Origin: Deinococcus metalli
GTDB taxonomy: Bacteria; Deinococcota; Deinococci; Deinococcales; Deinococcaceae
Assembly: GCF_014201805.1 (NCBI RefSeq)
Contig: NZ_JACHFK010000009.1
Span: forward strand, 62,001 to 126,000
Length of the DNA: 64,000 nt
Direction: 5' to 3'
The translations under genes and the position numbers were made by a program. Below, one piece after another: positions 45,869 through 55,563 of the stretch (position 1 is its first letter; each line of letters starts with the position of its first letter). The notes below the pieces were generated by a model. The model was not told the DNA's origin. It did not search any database and was given only the letters and a program-made list of their open reading frames with translations.

Positions 45869-47479
45869 GTGCCTATTCAACTCAGAAAGGTCGCCCGGAC
45901 ATACGGCGACCGGTCAGTCTTCGAGGATGTGGAGCTGGACGTGGCGCCGGGCCTGCGCCTCGCCCTGGTGGGTGCCAACGGCAGCGGCAAGAGCACGCTG
46001 CTGCGCGTGATGGCCGGCCTGGACGCGCCGGATGCCGGCACGGCGCTGGTCACGGGCCGGGTGGCCCTGCTCGCCCAGCAGGAGGACCCGGGCATCGGCA
46101 CGCTGCTGGACACGGTCACGCCCCCGGCGCTGCGCGCGGCCCAGGTGGCCTTCGACGCGGCCTCGGCGGCGCTGGAGGGCGGCTCCGAGGCGGCGCTCAC
46201 GGCCTTCGCGGAGGCCGAGGAGACGTACCGGCTGGCCGGCGGCTACGACTTCGCGGGCCGTGCGGCGGCGGTGCTCGCGGGCCTGGGCCTGGACGCCGGG
46301 GCGGACGCGGCGCGGCTGTCGGGCGGGCAGGCGCGCCGGACGCTGCTCGCGCGGCTGCTGCTGTCGCCCGCCGACGTGTACCTGCTGGACGAGCCCACCA
46401 ACCACCTCGACGCGGACGGCGCGCGCTGGCTGGAGGGCTGGATTCGCGCCTCGGGCGCGGCCTTCGTGCTCGCCAGCCACGACCGCGCCTTTCTGGACGC
46501 CGTGGCGACCCAGACGGCCGAGCTGGAACGCGGCCACCTGAGCGTGTACCCCGGCGGCTACTCGGAGGCGATGGCCCTGAAGGCCACGCTGCGGGAGGCG
46601 CAGGAACGGGACTTCGAGGCGTACCGCCGCAAGCGCGCCGCGCTGGACGAGGAACGCCGGCGTCAGGCGAGCAAGAGCGGCGTGCCGGAAAACCGCAACC
46701 GGGCGCGCGACAACGACAAGTTCCTGTCCACCTTCAAGAGCGAGCGGGGCCAGCAGATCTACTCCGCCCGCGCCAGGGCGATGCAGAAGCAGATCGACCG
46801 CCTGGATGCGCAGGCGACCGAGAAACCCTTCGCGGACCGCCGCACCCTGCGCCTGGAGTTGCCCCCGGTCCCGCCCGGCCCGGCGGAGGTGCTGACGGTG
46901 CAGGGGCTGCGCGTATGCCGGGACGGGCACCCGGTGCTGGACGGCGTGACTCTACACGCCCGGCGCGGCGAGAAGATCGCGCTGACCGGCCCGAACGGCG
47001 GCGGCAAGAGCACGTTGCTGGGCGCGCTCCTCGGCCAGTTCCCGCACGCGGGCACGGTGCACTGGGGCGCAAACCTCATGACATATGTGGCCGGGCAACA
47101 CGGCGAGGAACTCTCGGGCCTGGACACAGTGGGGGACGCGCTGCTGGACGCGAACCCGCTGCTCACGCCCCACCAGCTGCACGAGGTCGCCGCGCAGCTG
47201 TGGCTGCCCGGTCCGGCCTCCACCCTGTCCAGCCTGTCGGGCGGGCAGCGCACCCGCCTGAGCCTCGCGCGGCTGAGCGTCACGCGGGCGCAGGTGCTGG
47301 TGCTGGACGAACCGACCAACCACCTGGACATCCGCATGATCGAGGCGCTGGAGGACGTGCTGCTGGCCTTTCCCGGCGCCGTGCTGTTCGCCAGCCACGA
47401 CCGCACGCTGATCCGGAGGGTGGCGACGCGGGTGTGGCGCGTGGGCGGGGGCGGCGTGGAGGAGAATCCGGGATCATGA
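45869..47479 (+). CDS. ABC-F family ATPase (ribosome protection type)
   Basis: 536 residues with two ABC domains and no membrane segment. Walker A motifs are GANGSGKSTLL and GPNGGGKSTLL; signatures are LSGGQARRTLL and LSGGQRTRLSL; Walker B plus the ABC-F hallmark DEPTNHLD occurs twice. The inter-domain linker is long and very basic (about residues 240-320), as in antibiotic-resistance ABC-Fs that reach the peptidyl-transferase centre. The GTG start has CAGGGAG 5 nt upstream, predicted to be sequestered. The stop overlaps the deaminase start (ATGA). Resistance is inferred; housekeeping ABC-F roles are possible. Confidence 0.88.
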   Translation: MPIQLRKVARTYGDRSVFEDVELDVAPGLRLALVGANGSGKSTLLRVMAGLDAPDAGTALVTGRVALLAQQEDPGIGTLLDTVTPPALRAAQVAFDAASAALEGGSEAALTAFAEAEETYRLAGGYDFAGRAAAVLAGLGLDAGADAARLSGGQARRTLLARLLLSPADVYLLDEPTNHLDADGARWLEGWIRASGAAFVLASHDRAFLDAVATQTAELERGHLSVYPGGYSEAMALKATLREAQERDFEAYRRKRAALDEERRRQASKSGVPENRNRARDNDKFLSTFKSERGQQIYSARARAMQKQIDRLDAQATEKPFADRRTLRLELPPVPPGPAEVLTVQGLRVCRDGHPVLDGVTLHARRGEKIALTGPNGGGKSTLLGALLGQFPHAGTVHWGANLMTYVAGQHGEELSGLDTVGDALLDANPLLTPHQLHEVAAQLWLPGPASTLSSLSGGQRTRLSLARLSVTRAQVLVLDEPTNHLDIRMIEALEDVLLAFPGAVLFASHDRTLIRRVATRVWRVGGGGVEENPGS

Positions 47480-47913
47480 CCGGCCCTGACTCCATGCTCG
47501 ACGGTTCCCGGCCCCACGACGCGCTGATCGCCGAGGCGGCCGGCGCGCTGCGCCCCCACCGGGTGGGTGACCGCCTGTTCGGGGACGTCGCTTGCGTGCT
47601 GGTCAGCGGTTCCGGACAGCACTTCCACGGCGTGTGCATCGACACGGGCTCCGGCACCGGCTTCTGCGCCGAGCACGCCGCCATCGCGGCGATGGTGACG
47701 GCCGGCGAGTACTCCATCGCGTCCATCGTCGCGGTGTTGCGCCAAGAGGAGAGCGGCCAGCTGTCCGTGCTGCCGCCGTGTGGCCGCTGCCGGGAATTCA
47801 TCCGCCAGATCGACCCCGGCAACATCGGCACGCAGGTGATCCTGGGCCGGGCCGAGGCGCGGCCGCTGGGCGACCTGTTGCCCCGCTGGGAGTGGCCCGA
47901 GCCGCTGACCTGA
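47476..47913 (+). CDS. Cytidine/blasticidin-S deaminase-like protein
   Basis: A 145-residue zinc deaminase fold. The metal and catalytic motifs are GFCAEHAAIAAM (C/H-A-E) and LPPCGRCREFI (PCxxC). The preceding GVCIDTGSGTG and the closing LLPRWEWPEPLT segment resemble blasticidin-S deaminase-type proteins more than core cytidine deaminase. The ATG overlaps the ABC-F stop by 4 nt, so the two are translationally coupled. Coupling to a ribosome-protection ATPase suggests nucleoside-antibiotic detoxification, but a pyrimidine-salvage role cannot be excluded. Confidence 0.75.
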   Translation: MTGPDSMLDGSRPHDALIAEAAGALRPHRVGDRLFGDVACVLVSGSGQHFHGVCIDTGSGTGFCAEHAAIAAMVTAGEYSIASIVAVLRQEESGQLSVLPPCGRCREFIRQIDPGNIGTQVILGRAEARPLGDLLPRWEWPEPLT

Positions 47914-47917
47914 ACCC

Positions 47918-48895
47918 TCAGCCCACGGTGAGCAGCACCTTGCCCTCCACCCGGCCGGACTCGACGATCCGGTGCGCCTCGGCCGCGCCTCGCAGGGGCA
48001 CGCGCGCCCCGATGTGCACGCGCACGCCGCCGCGCGCCAGGACGTCCAGGGCCTCCAGCGTGGTCCGCCGCGCCTGCTCCGGGCGGTGCTGGCGCAGGGT
48101 GCCGTTGCTGTAGCCGATCACGGCGCGGCACTCGCGGTGCAGGGGCGCGGTGGGAATCAGGCCGGGCCGCCCGCCCGCGTGCCCATACGTCACGAGCCGC
48201 CCGAAGCGCGCGAGCACGCCCGCGCCGCGCTCGGCCGTGTCCCCGCCGACCGAGTCGAGAATCACGTCCACGCCGCGCCCGCCGGTGATGTCCTGCACGC
48301 GCGCGGCGAAGTCCTCCCGGTGGCGGTCGATCACGTCATCCACGCCCAGGTCCCGGACGAAGGCGGCGCGCGCCTCGCTGCCGACCACGCCGATGATGCG
48401 CCCCGCTCCCAGCGCGCGGGCGTACTGCACGGCGAGGTGCCCCACCCCGCCGCCCGCCGCGTGGATCAGCACGCTCTCGCCGGGCTCCAGCCGCGCGGCC
48501 GTGGTCAGGATGCCGTAGGCGGTGGCGAGCATCGTCAGCGCGGCAGCCGACTCATCGGGCACGCCGTCCGGCACGGGCAGACACAGTGTGGCGCTCGCCA
48601 GCACGTGCGTGGCGTAGCCGCCGCCCACCGGGTAACACGCGACCCGCTGCCCCACGCTCAGGCCGGTGACCCCATCACCCAGCGCGTCCACCACTCCCAC
48701 CGCGTCCAGGCCGGGCGTGAAGGGCGGCGCGGCGTTGCCGTACCGGCCCTGACGCGCCAGCAGGTCGGCGTAGTTCACCCCGGTCAATGTGACGCGCACC
48801 CGCACCTGACCGGCCGCCGGCACCGGCAGGGGGCGCTCCTCCCAGGTCAGGACGTCCGGGCCGCCGAACGCGTGGACGGTGATCGCATGGCTCAT
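47918..48895 (-). CDS. Quinone oxidoreductase-like (zeta-crystallin family) dehydrogenase
   Basis: A 325-residue medium-chain dehydrogenase/reductase. [32 protein letters not shown], the NADPH-binding [18 protein letters not shown] and VILDSVGGD match NADPH:quinone reductases, and zinc ligands are absent. The start is ATG 48895 ([16 protein letters not shown]); the frame beyond it is shadow. It is convergent with the deaminase gene (4-nt gap). Redox defence fits with the nearby nitroreductase and HxlR genes. Confidence 0.87.
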   Translation of the reverse strand: MSHAITVHAFGGPDVLTWEERPLPVPAAGQVRVRVTLTGVNYADLLARQGRYGNAAPPFTPGLDAVGVVDALGDGVTGLSVGQRVACYPVGGGYATHVLASATLCLPVPDGVPDESAAALTMLATAYGILTTAARLEPGESVLIHAAGGGVGHLAVQYARALGAGRIIGVVGSEARAAFVRDLGVDDVIDRHREDFAARVQDITGGRGVDVILDSVGGDTAERGAGVLARFGRLVTYGHAGGRPGLIPTAPLHRECRAVIGYSNGTLRQHRPEQARRTTLEALDVLARGGVRVHIGARVPLRGAAEAHRIVESGRVEGKVLLTVG

Positions 48896-48914
48896 GCCGT
48901 CCAGTCGACACGAC

Positions 48915-48943
48915 AAGGCCGCCCCCGGGATGGGAGCGGCCTT
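48915..48943 (-). terminator. Hairpin downstream of the nitroreductase gene
   Basis: AAGGCCGC (48915-48922) and GCGGCCTT (48936-48943) form an 8-bp perfect stem in the gap between the nitroreductase stop and the quinone oxidoreductase start, both on the minus strand. No T-run follows, so termination is only likely. Confidence 0.45.
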
Positions 48944-48998
48944 CAGTGATTCCCGGTGTGCCCGCGGGCGCGGGCCCGACACCCGGACTCGGCAGAGG

Positions 48999-49631
<633 letters not shown>

Positions 49632-49638
49632 GCCCGTC

Positions 49639-49667
49639 ACCATAAACCCACTGCTTTACAAAGTCAA
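49639..49667 (-). promoter_or_regulatory. Consensus-like promoter of the nitroreductase gene
   Basis: TTGACT (49667-49662) and TATGGT (49644-49639) with exactly 17-bp spacing, the best -35/-10 pair in the window. Within the spacer, CTTTACAAAG (49654-49663) is a near-palindrome (CTTT/AAAG) that could bind the divergent HxlR regulator. Confidence 0.65.
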
Positions 49668-49720
49668 GCGGTGTGAGTTCGGCTGCACTTTAGTTCGCCG
49701 TTAGGTGTATGCTTTGTGTC

Positions 49721-50068
49721 ATGAGCACGGAACACACTGGATTCTGCCCGGTCTACCGGGCGATCGGGGTGTTGCAGGAGAAGTGGGTGCTGCACATCGT
49801 CCGCTCCCTGTTGGACGGCGAGAAGGGCTTCAACGAACTCGCCCGCGCGGTCGGCGGCTGCAACAGCGCCACCCTCACCCAGCGGCTGGAGCACCTCGAG
49901 ACCCTGCAGATCATCTCCAAGCGCACCGAGGACAGCCACGGCAAACTCGCCCGCAGCGTGTACTCGCTGACGCCCGCCGGGCGCGAACTGCAGGCGGTGA
50001 TCGACGCCATCGACACCTGGGGCCGCGTCCATCTCCTTCCCCCGCTCCCCGACGCGCAGAGCGCGTAA
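49721..50068 (+). CDS. HxlR-family transcriptional regulator (YodB-like)
   Basis: A 115-residue winged-helix dimer. FCPVYRAIGVLQEKWVLHIV, then the recognition region FNELARAVGGCNSATLTQRL and a wing SVYSLTPAGREL match HxlR. Cys9 in the FCPVY context is where YodB/HypR-type regulators sense quinones and diamide; a second Cys lies in VGGCNS. ATG 49721 is 7 nt after TATGCT (49708-49713), so I use it rather than 49709. It is divergent from the nitroreductase, its probable target. Confidence 0.87.
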   Translation: MSTEHTGFCPVYRAIGVLQEKWVLHIVRSLLDGEKGFNELARAVGGCNSATLTQRLEHLETLQIISKRTEDSHGKLARSVYSLTPAGRELQAVIDAIDTWGRVHLLPPLPDAQSA

Positions 50069-50137
50069 CGCGCCCCCTCGCCCGCACCCGGCCCCGCGCC
50101 GGGTGTTGTCGTGTCCTCCCCGTGGGACACTGCGCGC

Positions 50138-50365
50138 ATGGTCGCTGCACTGCTCTTTATCGTGTTGCCGCTGGTGCTGATCGTGGTCGCGTGGCGCATG
50201 AAGCCGCTGGTGCCGCGCGACGGCCGGCCCGGCGACGCGGTCGGCGGGTCGCTCGCGGCGGGCGGCATGTTCGGCGGGCACGGCCTGGAGCCCGATGCCC
50301 GCAGCGTGCGTGAGGACACCGAGGCGCCCCGCTTCGACTTCTCGGACGTGAAGGCGCGTGAATGA
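50138..50365 (+). CDS. Small membrane protein, 75 residues
   Basis: One N-terminal helix (MVAALLFIVLPLVLIVVAWR), then a Gly-rich polar tail ending in acidic DFSDVKARE. The ATG is 6 nt after GACACT (50126-50131), a variant of the common -10 box, so I start here rather than at the upstream GTG. No family recognised. Confidence 0.55.
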   Translation: MVAALLFIVLPLVLIVVAWRMKPLVPRDGRPGDAVGGSLAAGGMFGGHGLEPDARSVREDTEAPRFDFSDVKARE

Positions 50366-50407
50366 AGGCCGAGGGCCGGCCCGGCGGCCCCGCCCTACGC
50401 TGAACGC

Positions 50408-50953
50408 ATGAGCCTGAAAGACAACTTCAGCACGCAGGAGTGGTTCCAGATCATGACCGGCCCCGGCCGGGCGGGCGCCGCCGTGGTCGCCGCCAGTCCC
50501 AGCGGCCTGACCGGCCTGCTGGCCGAAGCGCAGGCGATTGCCGCCTCGATCCGCGAGAGCGTGAGCAGCGCCGGGCGCACGCCGCTGATGGAAGCGATGG
50601 CCGCCGACCTGCTCGGCAAGGGCCCCAACCCCGAGGAACTCAGGGACCTGCAGGGCGAACGTGCAAAGAACATGCAGGAGGCCGTCGAGCAGAACGTGCA
50701 GGCCGTGCGGCAGGCAGTGTGGCTGGTGTCCGCCAAGACCAGCCCCGAGGACGCCCAGGCGTACCGGGACATGCTGATGCAGGTCGCGGAGCGCACCGCG
50801 CAGGCGGCCAAGGAAGGCGGGTTCCTCGGCATCGGCGGCGAGCAGGTGAACGACAAGGAACGCGACGTCCTCGCGGAGTTGCAGGGGGTGATCCGGGGCA
50901 CCGGCCAGGGCACGGCACTGACCACACCGGACGCCAGCGGGAACGCCACCTGA
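50408..50953 (+). CDS. Hypothetical helical protein, 181 residues
   Basis: An acidic, helix-rich cytosolic protein. The N-terminal MSLKDNFSTQEWFQIMTGPG, then LLAEAQAIAASIRESVS, a central long helix (MQEAVEQNVQAVRQAVWLVS) and a C-terminal GGFLGIGGEQVNDKERDVL segment are seen. These are the kind of features found in conserved proteins of unknown function. The ATG is 6 nt after TACGCT (50396-50401). No enzymatic motif. Confidence 0.65.
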   Translation: MSLKDNFSTQEWFQIMTGPGRAGAAVVAASPSGLTGLLAEAQAIAASIRESVSSAGRTPLMEAMAADLLGKGPNPEELRDLQGERAKNMQEAVEQNVQAVRQAVWLVSAKTSPEDAQAYRDMLMQVAERTAQAAKEGGFLGIGGEQVNDKERDVLAELQGVIRGTGQGTALTTPDASGNAT

Positions 50954-51005
50954 TCGCACGTCGGGGCGCCCCCTCGACTTGATGTGGGCATCGCCCGGCC
51001 CACCG

Positions 51006-52004
51006 TCAGGTGAGCACCCGCCGCACGGTGTCGGGGGTCACGCCGGTCCACTCGCGGAACGCGCGGAAAAACGAATTGGGGTCGGTGAAGCCGAGCAGGA
51101 AGGCGATCTCGGCACCGGACAGTACCGTCCGGGTCAGGTAATGCCTCGCCAGCTTCTCGCGGGTGACGTTGATCAGCGCGCGGAAGGTCACGCCCTCTGC
51201 GTCCAGCCGGCGCTGAAGGGTGCGTGTGCTGACGTTCAGCCGGGCCGCCACGACGTCGATGCCGGCGGCCCCGCCCGGCAGCAGTTCCAGCAGCACGGCG
51301 CTGACCCGCTCGCCCATGCTCGCCCGGTCGCCGATGTCGCTCAGGCGCCGGCGCAGCTCGGGCTCGAAGACCTGCCACATCGCCGCGTTCTCGGTCAGGA
51401 AGGGTCTCACCGCGTCCGTGGCGCCGAAGGTGATGCTGGGCCGCTCACCCCGCGTGACGCGCACGCCGAAGAACTCGGTGTAGGCCGGCATGTGGCTCCT
51501 CGCGGGCAGATCGGGGAGCGTCACCTCCAGCGCCGGCACCCGATCCCGCGTGGCCATGCGCGCCAGCCGCACGAAGAAGGCCAGTTCGGTCACCGTGACG
51601 ATCACGGGCACGTCGCCCACGGCCTCCAGCCAGCGCGGTGTCAGGGTGAGGGTGCCGGAGGGCGAGGCCCGCACGTCCAGTTCCATCGGGGCGATCAGGG
51701 CCTTGTACGTGGCCAGTCGGTGCGCGGCCTGCACGAGGGTGGCGCTGCACAGCGCGGCGAACAGCGGCGGACTGAAGAGTTCCGTGGTGATCGTCTCCAT
51801 CACCCGCAGGGGCAGCAGCGGATCACGCACCTCCGCCTCCAGGCCGAGCCAGAAGCGGAAATACTCCCCGGTGTCCAGGCCCTGACCGGGCCGCGAGAAG
51901 AGGTCGTCCGGCAGCCCGGCGCGGCGCAGGACGGCCAACTCGCGCACGTTCAGGTCACGCAGGAGCGTGCGCCAGCCGAGTTCCACCGCGAACCGGCGGG
52001 TCAT
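51006..52004 (-). CDS. AraC-family transcriptional regulator (OruR/Arabinose-binding-like)
   Basis: A 332-residue regulator. The N-terminal domain is the arabinose-binding-like type (GLPDDLFSRPGQGLDTGEYF). The C-terminal double helix-turn-helix has VVAARLNVSTRTLQRRLDAE and GAEIAFLLGFTDPNSFFRAF, then REWTGVTPDTVRR. It overlaps the upstream SDR gene by 4 nt (ATGA), so they are one transcript and the regulator may control that unit. Ligand unknown. Confidence 0.87.
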   Translation of the reverse strand: MTRRFAVELGWRTLLRDLNVRELAVLRRAGLPDDLFSRPGQGLDTGEYFRFWLGLEAEVRDPLLPLRVMETITTELFSPPLFAALCSATLVQAAHRLATYKALIAPMELDVRASPSGTLTLTPRWLEAVGDVPVIVTVTELAFFVRLARMATRDRVPALEVTLPDLPARSHMPAYTEFFGVRVTRGERPSITFGATDAVRPFLTENAAMWQVFEPELRRRLSDIGDRASMGERVSAVLLELLPGGAAGIDVVAARLNVSTRTLQRRLDAEGVTFRALINVTREKLARHYLTRTVLSGAEIAFLLGFTDPNSFFRAFREWTGVTPDTVRRVLT

Positions 52005-52804
52005 CCCCGGCCGAACGGGGCCATGATCACCCGGTCGTACACGCGGTCGCCCAGGTGCTTGCGGATGAACATCAGGGGCCGGGCCAGGCTGCCGGCGACG
52101 TAGCGCGTCCTCGGCCGCCTGGCCGTCACCGCCCGGCTGATCGCGCCGGCGACGACGTCCGGCTTCGACATGGGCGCGGTGGCGCCGGCGACCGCGTGGG
52201 CCAGCCGCGCGTACGGGCCACTTCCCGAGCGTTCCAGCATGGGCCCCGTCATCACGGTCCCGAACTCCGTGCCGATGATGCCGGGCTCGATCAGCACCAC
52301 GTCGATACCGAACGGCGCGAGTTCCAGACGCAGGGCGTCACTCCAGCCCTCGACCGCGTGTTTGGTCGCGTGATACCACGCCCCCAGCGGCGTGTAGATG
52401 CGCCCACCCATCGAGGACGTGATGATGATCCGGCCGCGGCCCTGCCCCCGCATCACGGGAATGACCAGCTGGGTCAGGCGGGCCATGCCGAACACGTTCA
52501 CCTCGAACTGAGAGCGGGCGTCCTCGAGGGTGGTCTCCTCCACCGAGCCGTACATGCCGAATCCGGCGTTGTTGATCAGCACGTCCAGCCCACCGTGCTG
52601 GGCGGTAATCCGCTCGACGGCGGCCGTGATCTCGTCCTCGCGGGTGATGTCCAGCCGCAGGGGCAGCGCACCCCTGGCCTGCAGGTCCTGCATGGCCTCG
52701 GTGCGGCGGGCCGCGACATAGACGGTGTGGCCCTCGTTCAGGAGGCGCTGCGCCGCCGCCTTGCCGATGCCCGACGAGGCGCCCGTGATCAGGATGATGC
52801 TCAT
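52001..52804 (-). CDS. Short-chain dehydrogenase/reductase
   Basis: A 267-residue classical SDR. NAD(P) motif ITGASSGIGKAAA, the NNAGFG motif, catalytic Ser in IITSSMGG and YxxxK in WYHATKHAVEG (Tyr, Lys). The Arg residues after the second strand (AARRTEAM) favour NADP. The start is ATG 52804. Its first bases overlap the stop of a 13-codon leaderless minigene in ATGA, and it has no ribosome-binding site. It is followed by an AraC regulator with a 4-nt overlap. Confidence 0.88.
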   Translation of the reverse strand: MSIILITGASSGIGKAAAQRLLNEGHTVYVAARRTEAMQDLQARGALPLRLDITREDEITAAVERITAQHGGLDVLINNAGFGMYGSVEETTLEDARSQFEVNVFGMARLTQLVIPVMRGQGRGRIIITSSMGGRIYTPLGAWYHATKHAVEGWSDALRLELAPFGIDVVLIEPGIIGTEFGTVMTGPMLERSGSGPYARLAHAVAGATAPMSKPDVVAGAISRAVTARRPRTRYVAGSLARPLMFIRKHLGDRVYDRVIMAPFGRG

Positions 52805-52842
52805 GCCGCGGCTCCGCGGCCGTACCGGTGCGTGGTCTTCAT
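52801..52842 (-). CDS. Leaderless 13-codon minigene coupled to the SDR gene
   Basis: The ORF encodes MKTTHRYGRGAAA. TACGCT (52849-52854) lies 6 nt before its ATG. Its TGA overlaps the SDR ATG in ATGA (52801-52804). This is the same device as the alr minigene, with an unrelated peptide, which argues that its role is ribosome delivery rather than the peptide itself. Confidence 0.5.
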   Translation of the reverse strand: MKTTHRYGRGAAA

Positions 52843-52950
52843 GCCCCCAGCGTAGGCGGGCGGACACGCCAGGTCACTGGCGAACGGCGCTACCATGGCT
52901 GCCAAAGGCGCCACTCCCCCGCCCCGGGCGGATGCTCTATGCTGGGCGCA

Positions 52951-53033
52951 GCGCGGGGGCGACTGGCGCTGAACGTGGGCCGACCACGGGGGAGCCCCTG
53001 GACATGACTTCGTGATCGCGCGCCTGGGTCGGA
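52951..53033 (+). promoter_or_regulatory. ZTP (pfl) riboswitch upstream of purH
   Basis: TATGCT (52938-52943) starts an RNA containing the pfl core: GGGGGCGACTGGCG, then ACGTGGGCCGACCACGGGGG (near 52973-52992), a variable stem, and CGCGCCTGGGT (around 53018-53028), matching the conserved CCGCCUGGGC block of ZTP riboswitches. A CCCC/GGGG hairpin and the purH ribosome-binding site follow within 45 nt, so control is probably translational. ZTP signals low 10-formyl-THF, which suits purH-folD. Confidence 0.85.
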
Positions 53034-53082
53034 CGCTCTCCCCTGCGGGGCGGGCGGTTCGCTGCACCGGAGGACATGACAT

Positions 53083-54630
53083 ATGGCGAGACGGGCCCTG
53101 ATTTCCGTGAGCGACAAGACCGGCGTGATCGAGTTCGCGCGGCAGCTCGAGCAGCGCGGCTGGGAGATCCTCAGCACCGGCGGCACCTACGCCTCGATCA
53201 CCGGCGCGGGCATCCCGGCGCGGCAGGTGAGCGACGTGACCGGCTTTCCCGAGATGCTCGACGGCCGCGTGAAGACCCTGCACCCGGCCGTCCACGGCGG
53301 CATCCTCGCCCGGCGCGACGAGGACCATCTGGGGCAGCTCCAGGAGCACGGCATCGGCACGATTGACCTGGTATGCGTGAACCTGTACCCCTTCCGGGAG
53401 ACGGTGGCGCGCGGCGCCCCCTTCGACGAGGTGATCGAGAACATCGACATCGGCGGGCCTGCCATGATCCGCTCGGCCGCGAAGAACCACGCGGGCGTGC
53501 TGGTGCTGGTCGATCCGGCCGATTACCCGCTGGCCCTGGCGGACGCGGTTTCGGACACGGACCGCAAGCGCCTGGCGGCCAAGGCCTACCGGCACACCAG
53601 CGAATACGACGCCGCCATCACCGCGTACCTGGAGGGCACCTCCGACGAATTGCCGACCGGCCTGCCGCAGACGCTGACGCTGACCCTCGACAAGGCCGCC
53701 GAGGTGCGGTACGGCGAGAACCCGCACCAGCCCGGCGCGATCTACCGCCTGGGCAGCGCACGCGGGCCGGTCATCGACGCGCAGGTGGTGTCGGGCAAGC
53801 CCATGAGTTTCAACAACTTCACGGACGCCGACGCCGCGTGGACGCTGTGCCAGGAACTCTCGGCGCAGGAGGCCGCCGTGCCGGAGCACGCGGCGGTGTG
53901 CGTGGCCGTCAAGCACGCCAACCCCTGCGGCGTGGCCCTGGCCGGGGACGTGAAGTCGGCGTGGGAACGCGCCCGTGACGCCGACACCCTGAGCGTGTTC
54001 GGCGGCGTGGTCGCGGTGAACCGGCCCGTGGATCTGGCGGCGGCACAGAGCATGCGCGGCACCTTCCTGGAGGTGCTGATCGCGCCGGACGTGAGTGCCG
54101 AGGCCACCGCGTGGTTCGCCGAAAAGAAGCCCGACCTGCGCGTGCTGATCGCCGGCCCCAGCGAGCACGTGAGCGTGCTGGACGTGCGGCCCCTGACCGG
54201 CGGCTTCGCCGTGCAGGAGCGGGATACCCGCCCGTGGGACGACCTGTGCCCCGAGACGGTCACGACGCGCGAACCGACCGAGCAGGAGTGGCTCGACCTG
54301 CGCTTCGCGTGGGCGACCGTGAAGCACGCCCGCAGCAACGCGGTCGTGATCGCCAGGGGCGGCGTGACGGTCGGCCTGGGCGCCGGCGCGGTCAGCCGCA
54401 TCTGGGCCGCCGAGCGCGCCGTGGCGAACGCGGGCGAGGGCGCGCGGGGCGCGGTGCTGGCGTCCGAGGCGTTCTTCCCCTTCGACGACGTGGTGCGCCT
54501 CGCCGCGCAGGCAGGCGTGAGCGCCATCCTGCAACCCGGCGGCGCCAAGCGCGACCCCGAGGTGATCGCCGCGTGCAACGAACTGGGCCTGAGCATGGTG
54601 TTCACCGGCTCGCGGCACTTCAAGCACTGA
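53083..54630 (+). CDS. purH: Bifunctional AICAR transformylase / IMP cyclohydrolase
   Basis: A 515-residue enzyme for the last two steps of IMP synthesis. The N-terminal cyclohydrolase domain has [24 protein letters not shown] and [18 protein letters not shown]. The C-terminal transformylase has [36 protein letters not shown] and SDAFFPFDD-like [14 protein letters not shown], ending [13 protein letters not shown] (53069-53073) lies 9 nt before the ATG. Controlled by the ZTP riboswitch and followed by folD with a 1-nt overlap. Confidence 0.96.
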   Translation: MARRALISVSDKTGVIEFARQLEQRGWEILSTGGTYASITGAGIPARQVSDVTGFPEMLDGRVKTLHPAVHGGILARRDEDHLGQLQEHGIGTIDLVCVNLYPFRETVARGAPFDEVIENIDIGGPAMIRSAAKNHAGVLVLVDPADYPLALADAVSDTDRKRLAAKAYRHTSEYDAAITAYLEGTSDELPTGLPQTLTLTLDKAAEVRYGENPHQPGAIYRLGSARGPVIDAQVVSGKPMSFNNFTDADAAWTLCQELSAQEAAVPEHAAVCVAVKHANPCGVALAGDVKSAWERARDADTLSVFGGVVAVNRPVDLAAAQSMRGTFLEVLIAPDVSAEATAWFAEKKPDLRVLIAGPSEHVSVLDVRPLTGGFAVQERDTRPWDDLCPETVTTREPTEQEWLDLRFAWATVKHARSNAVVIARGGVTVGLGAGAVSRIWAAERAVANAGEGARGAVLASEAFFPFDDVVRLAAQAGVSAILQPGGAKRDPEVIAACNELGLSMVFTGSRHFKH

Positions 54631-55508
54631 TGTCGGGGGCGCACCCCCAGGCCCTGACGGGCAAGCATCTGGCCGAGGGGGTCATGGCCGGGGTCCGGAG
54701 CGCGCTGACGCAGTGGGCGCAGGCCCCGGAGCCGTTCCAGCCGCACCTGGTGAGTGTGCTGGCCTCCAGCGACCCGGCGTCGGCAGTGTACGTGGACGCC
54801 AAGGCGCGGCGGGCACGCAAGCTGGGCGTGGCGTTCAGCGTGCGCGACCTGGGGGCCGGAGCCACGCAGGCCGAGTTGCATGCCGCGCTGGAATCCCTTT
54901 CCACCGACGAAACCGTGCACGGCATCATGCTGGAGCTGCCGCTGGCCGCCGGCCTGGACGCCGACGAGGCGCTGCTGCATGTCGCTCACCGCAAGGACGT
55001 AGAGGGCCTGACGCCCGGCAACCTGGCCCTGATCGCGGCGGGCCGCGAGCCCGAGGCACTGCTGCCGCCCACGCCGCGCTCGGTGCGCTTCCTGCTGCGC
55101 TCTGTCCTGGGCGACGACCTGCGCGGCCTGCGGGTGGCGGTGGTCGGGCCGGGGCGCACGGTGGGCCGCCCGCTGACCTTCATGCTGAACAACCGGGGCG
55201 TGACCGTGACGGTGTGCAACGAGCACACGCGCGACCTGCCGGGCGTGCTGGCCGGGGTGGACGCGGTGGTCGTGGCGGTGGGCCGCGCGGGCCTGCTGCG
55301 CCCGGAGCACGTGCAGCCGCACCACGTGGTGATCGACGCCGGGATCAACGTGAAGGCCGGGGGCGGCGTGGAGGGCGACGCTGTGCCGGAGCTGCCGGTG
55401 CGCGCCCAGTCCCCCGTACCGGGCGGCGTGGGGCCCCTGACCAGCGCGCTGACGTACCAGAACCTCGTGCGGGCCGTGCGGCTGCAGCGGGGCGAACCGG
55501 TCGCGTAG
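54630..55508 (+). CDS. folD: Methylenetetrahydrofolate dehydrogenase / cyclohydrolase
   Basis: A 292-residue bifunctional enzyme that makes 10-formyl-THF, the co-substrate of Pur[15 protein letters not shown] carries the Tyr/Lys active-site pattern (YvxxK), followed by [30 protein letters not shown], the NADP loop [16 protein letters not shown] and the closing [18 protein letters not shown]. The ATG overlaps the purH stop (TGATG). A strong terminator follows. Confidence 0.94.
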   Translation: MSGAHPQALTGKHLAEGVMAGVRSALTQWAQAPEPFQPHLVSVLASSDPASAVYVDAKARRARKLGVAFSVRDLGAGATQAELHAALESLSTDETVHGIMLELPLAAGLDADEALLHVAHRKDVEGLTPGNLALIAAGREPEALLPPTPRSVRFLLRSVLGDDLRGLRVAVVGPGRTVGRPLTFMLNNRGVTVTVCNEHTRDLPGVLAGVDAVVVAVGRAGLLRPEHVQPHHVVIDAGINVKAGGGVEGDAVPELPVRAQSPVPGGVGPLTSALTYQNLVRAVRLQRGEPVA

Positions 55509-55563
55509 GGTGTGGCTGAAGCAGGGCTGACCGCGACCGCCACTCAACATGGGCTCCAATCAC

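Noticed and set aside
53076..53366. ATG 7 nt upstream of the purH start with a 96-residue frame
   Set aside because: Out of frame with purH, and the product is Arg-rich shadow; purH homology starts at 53083.
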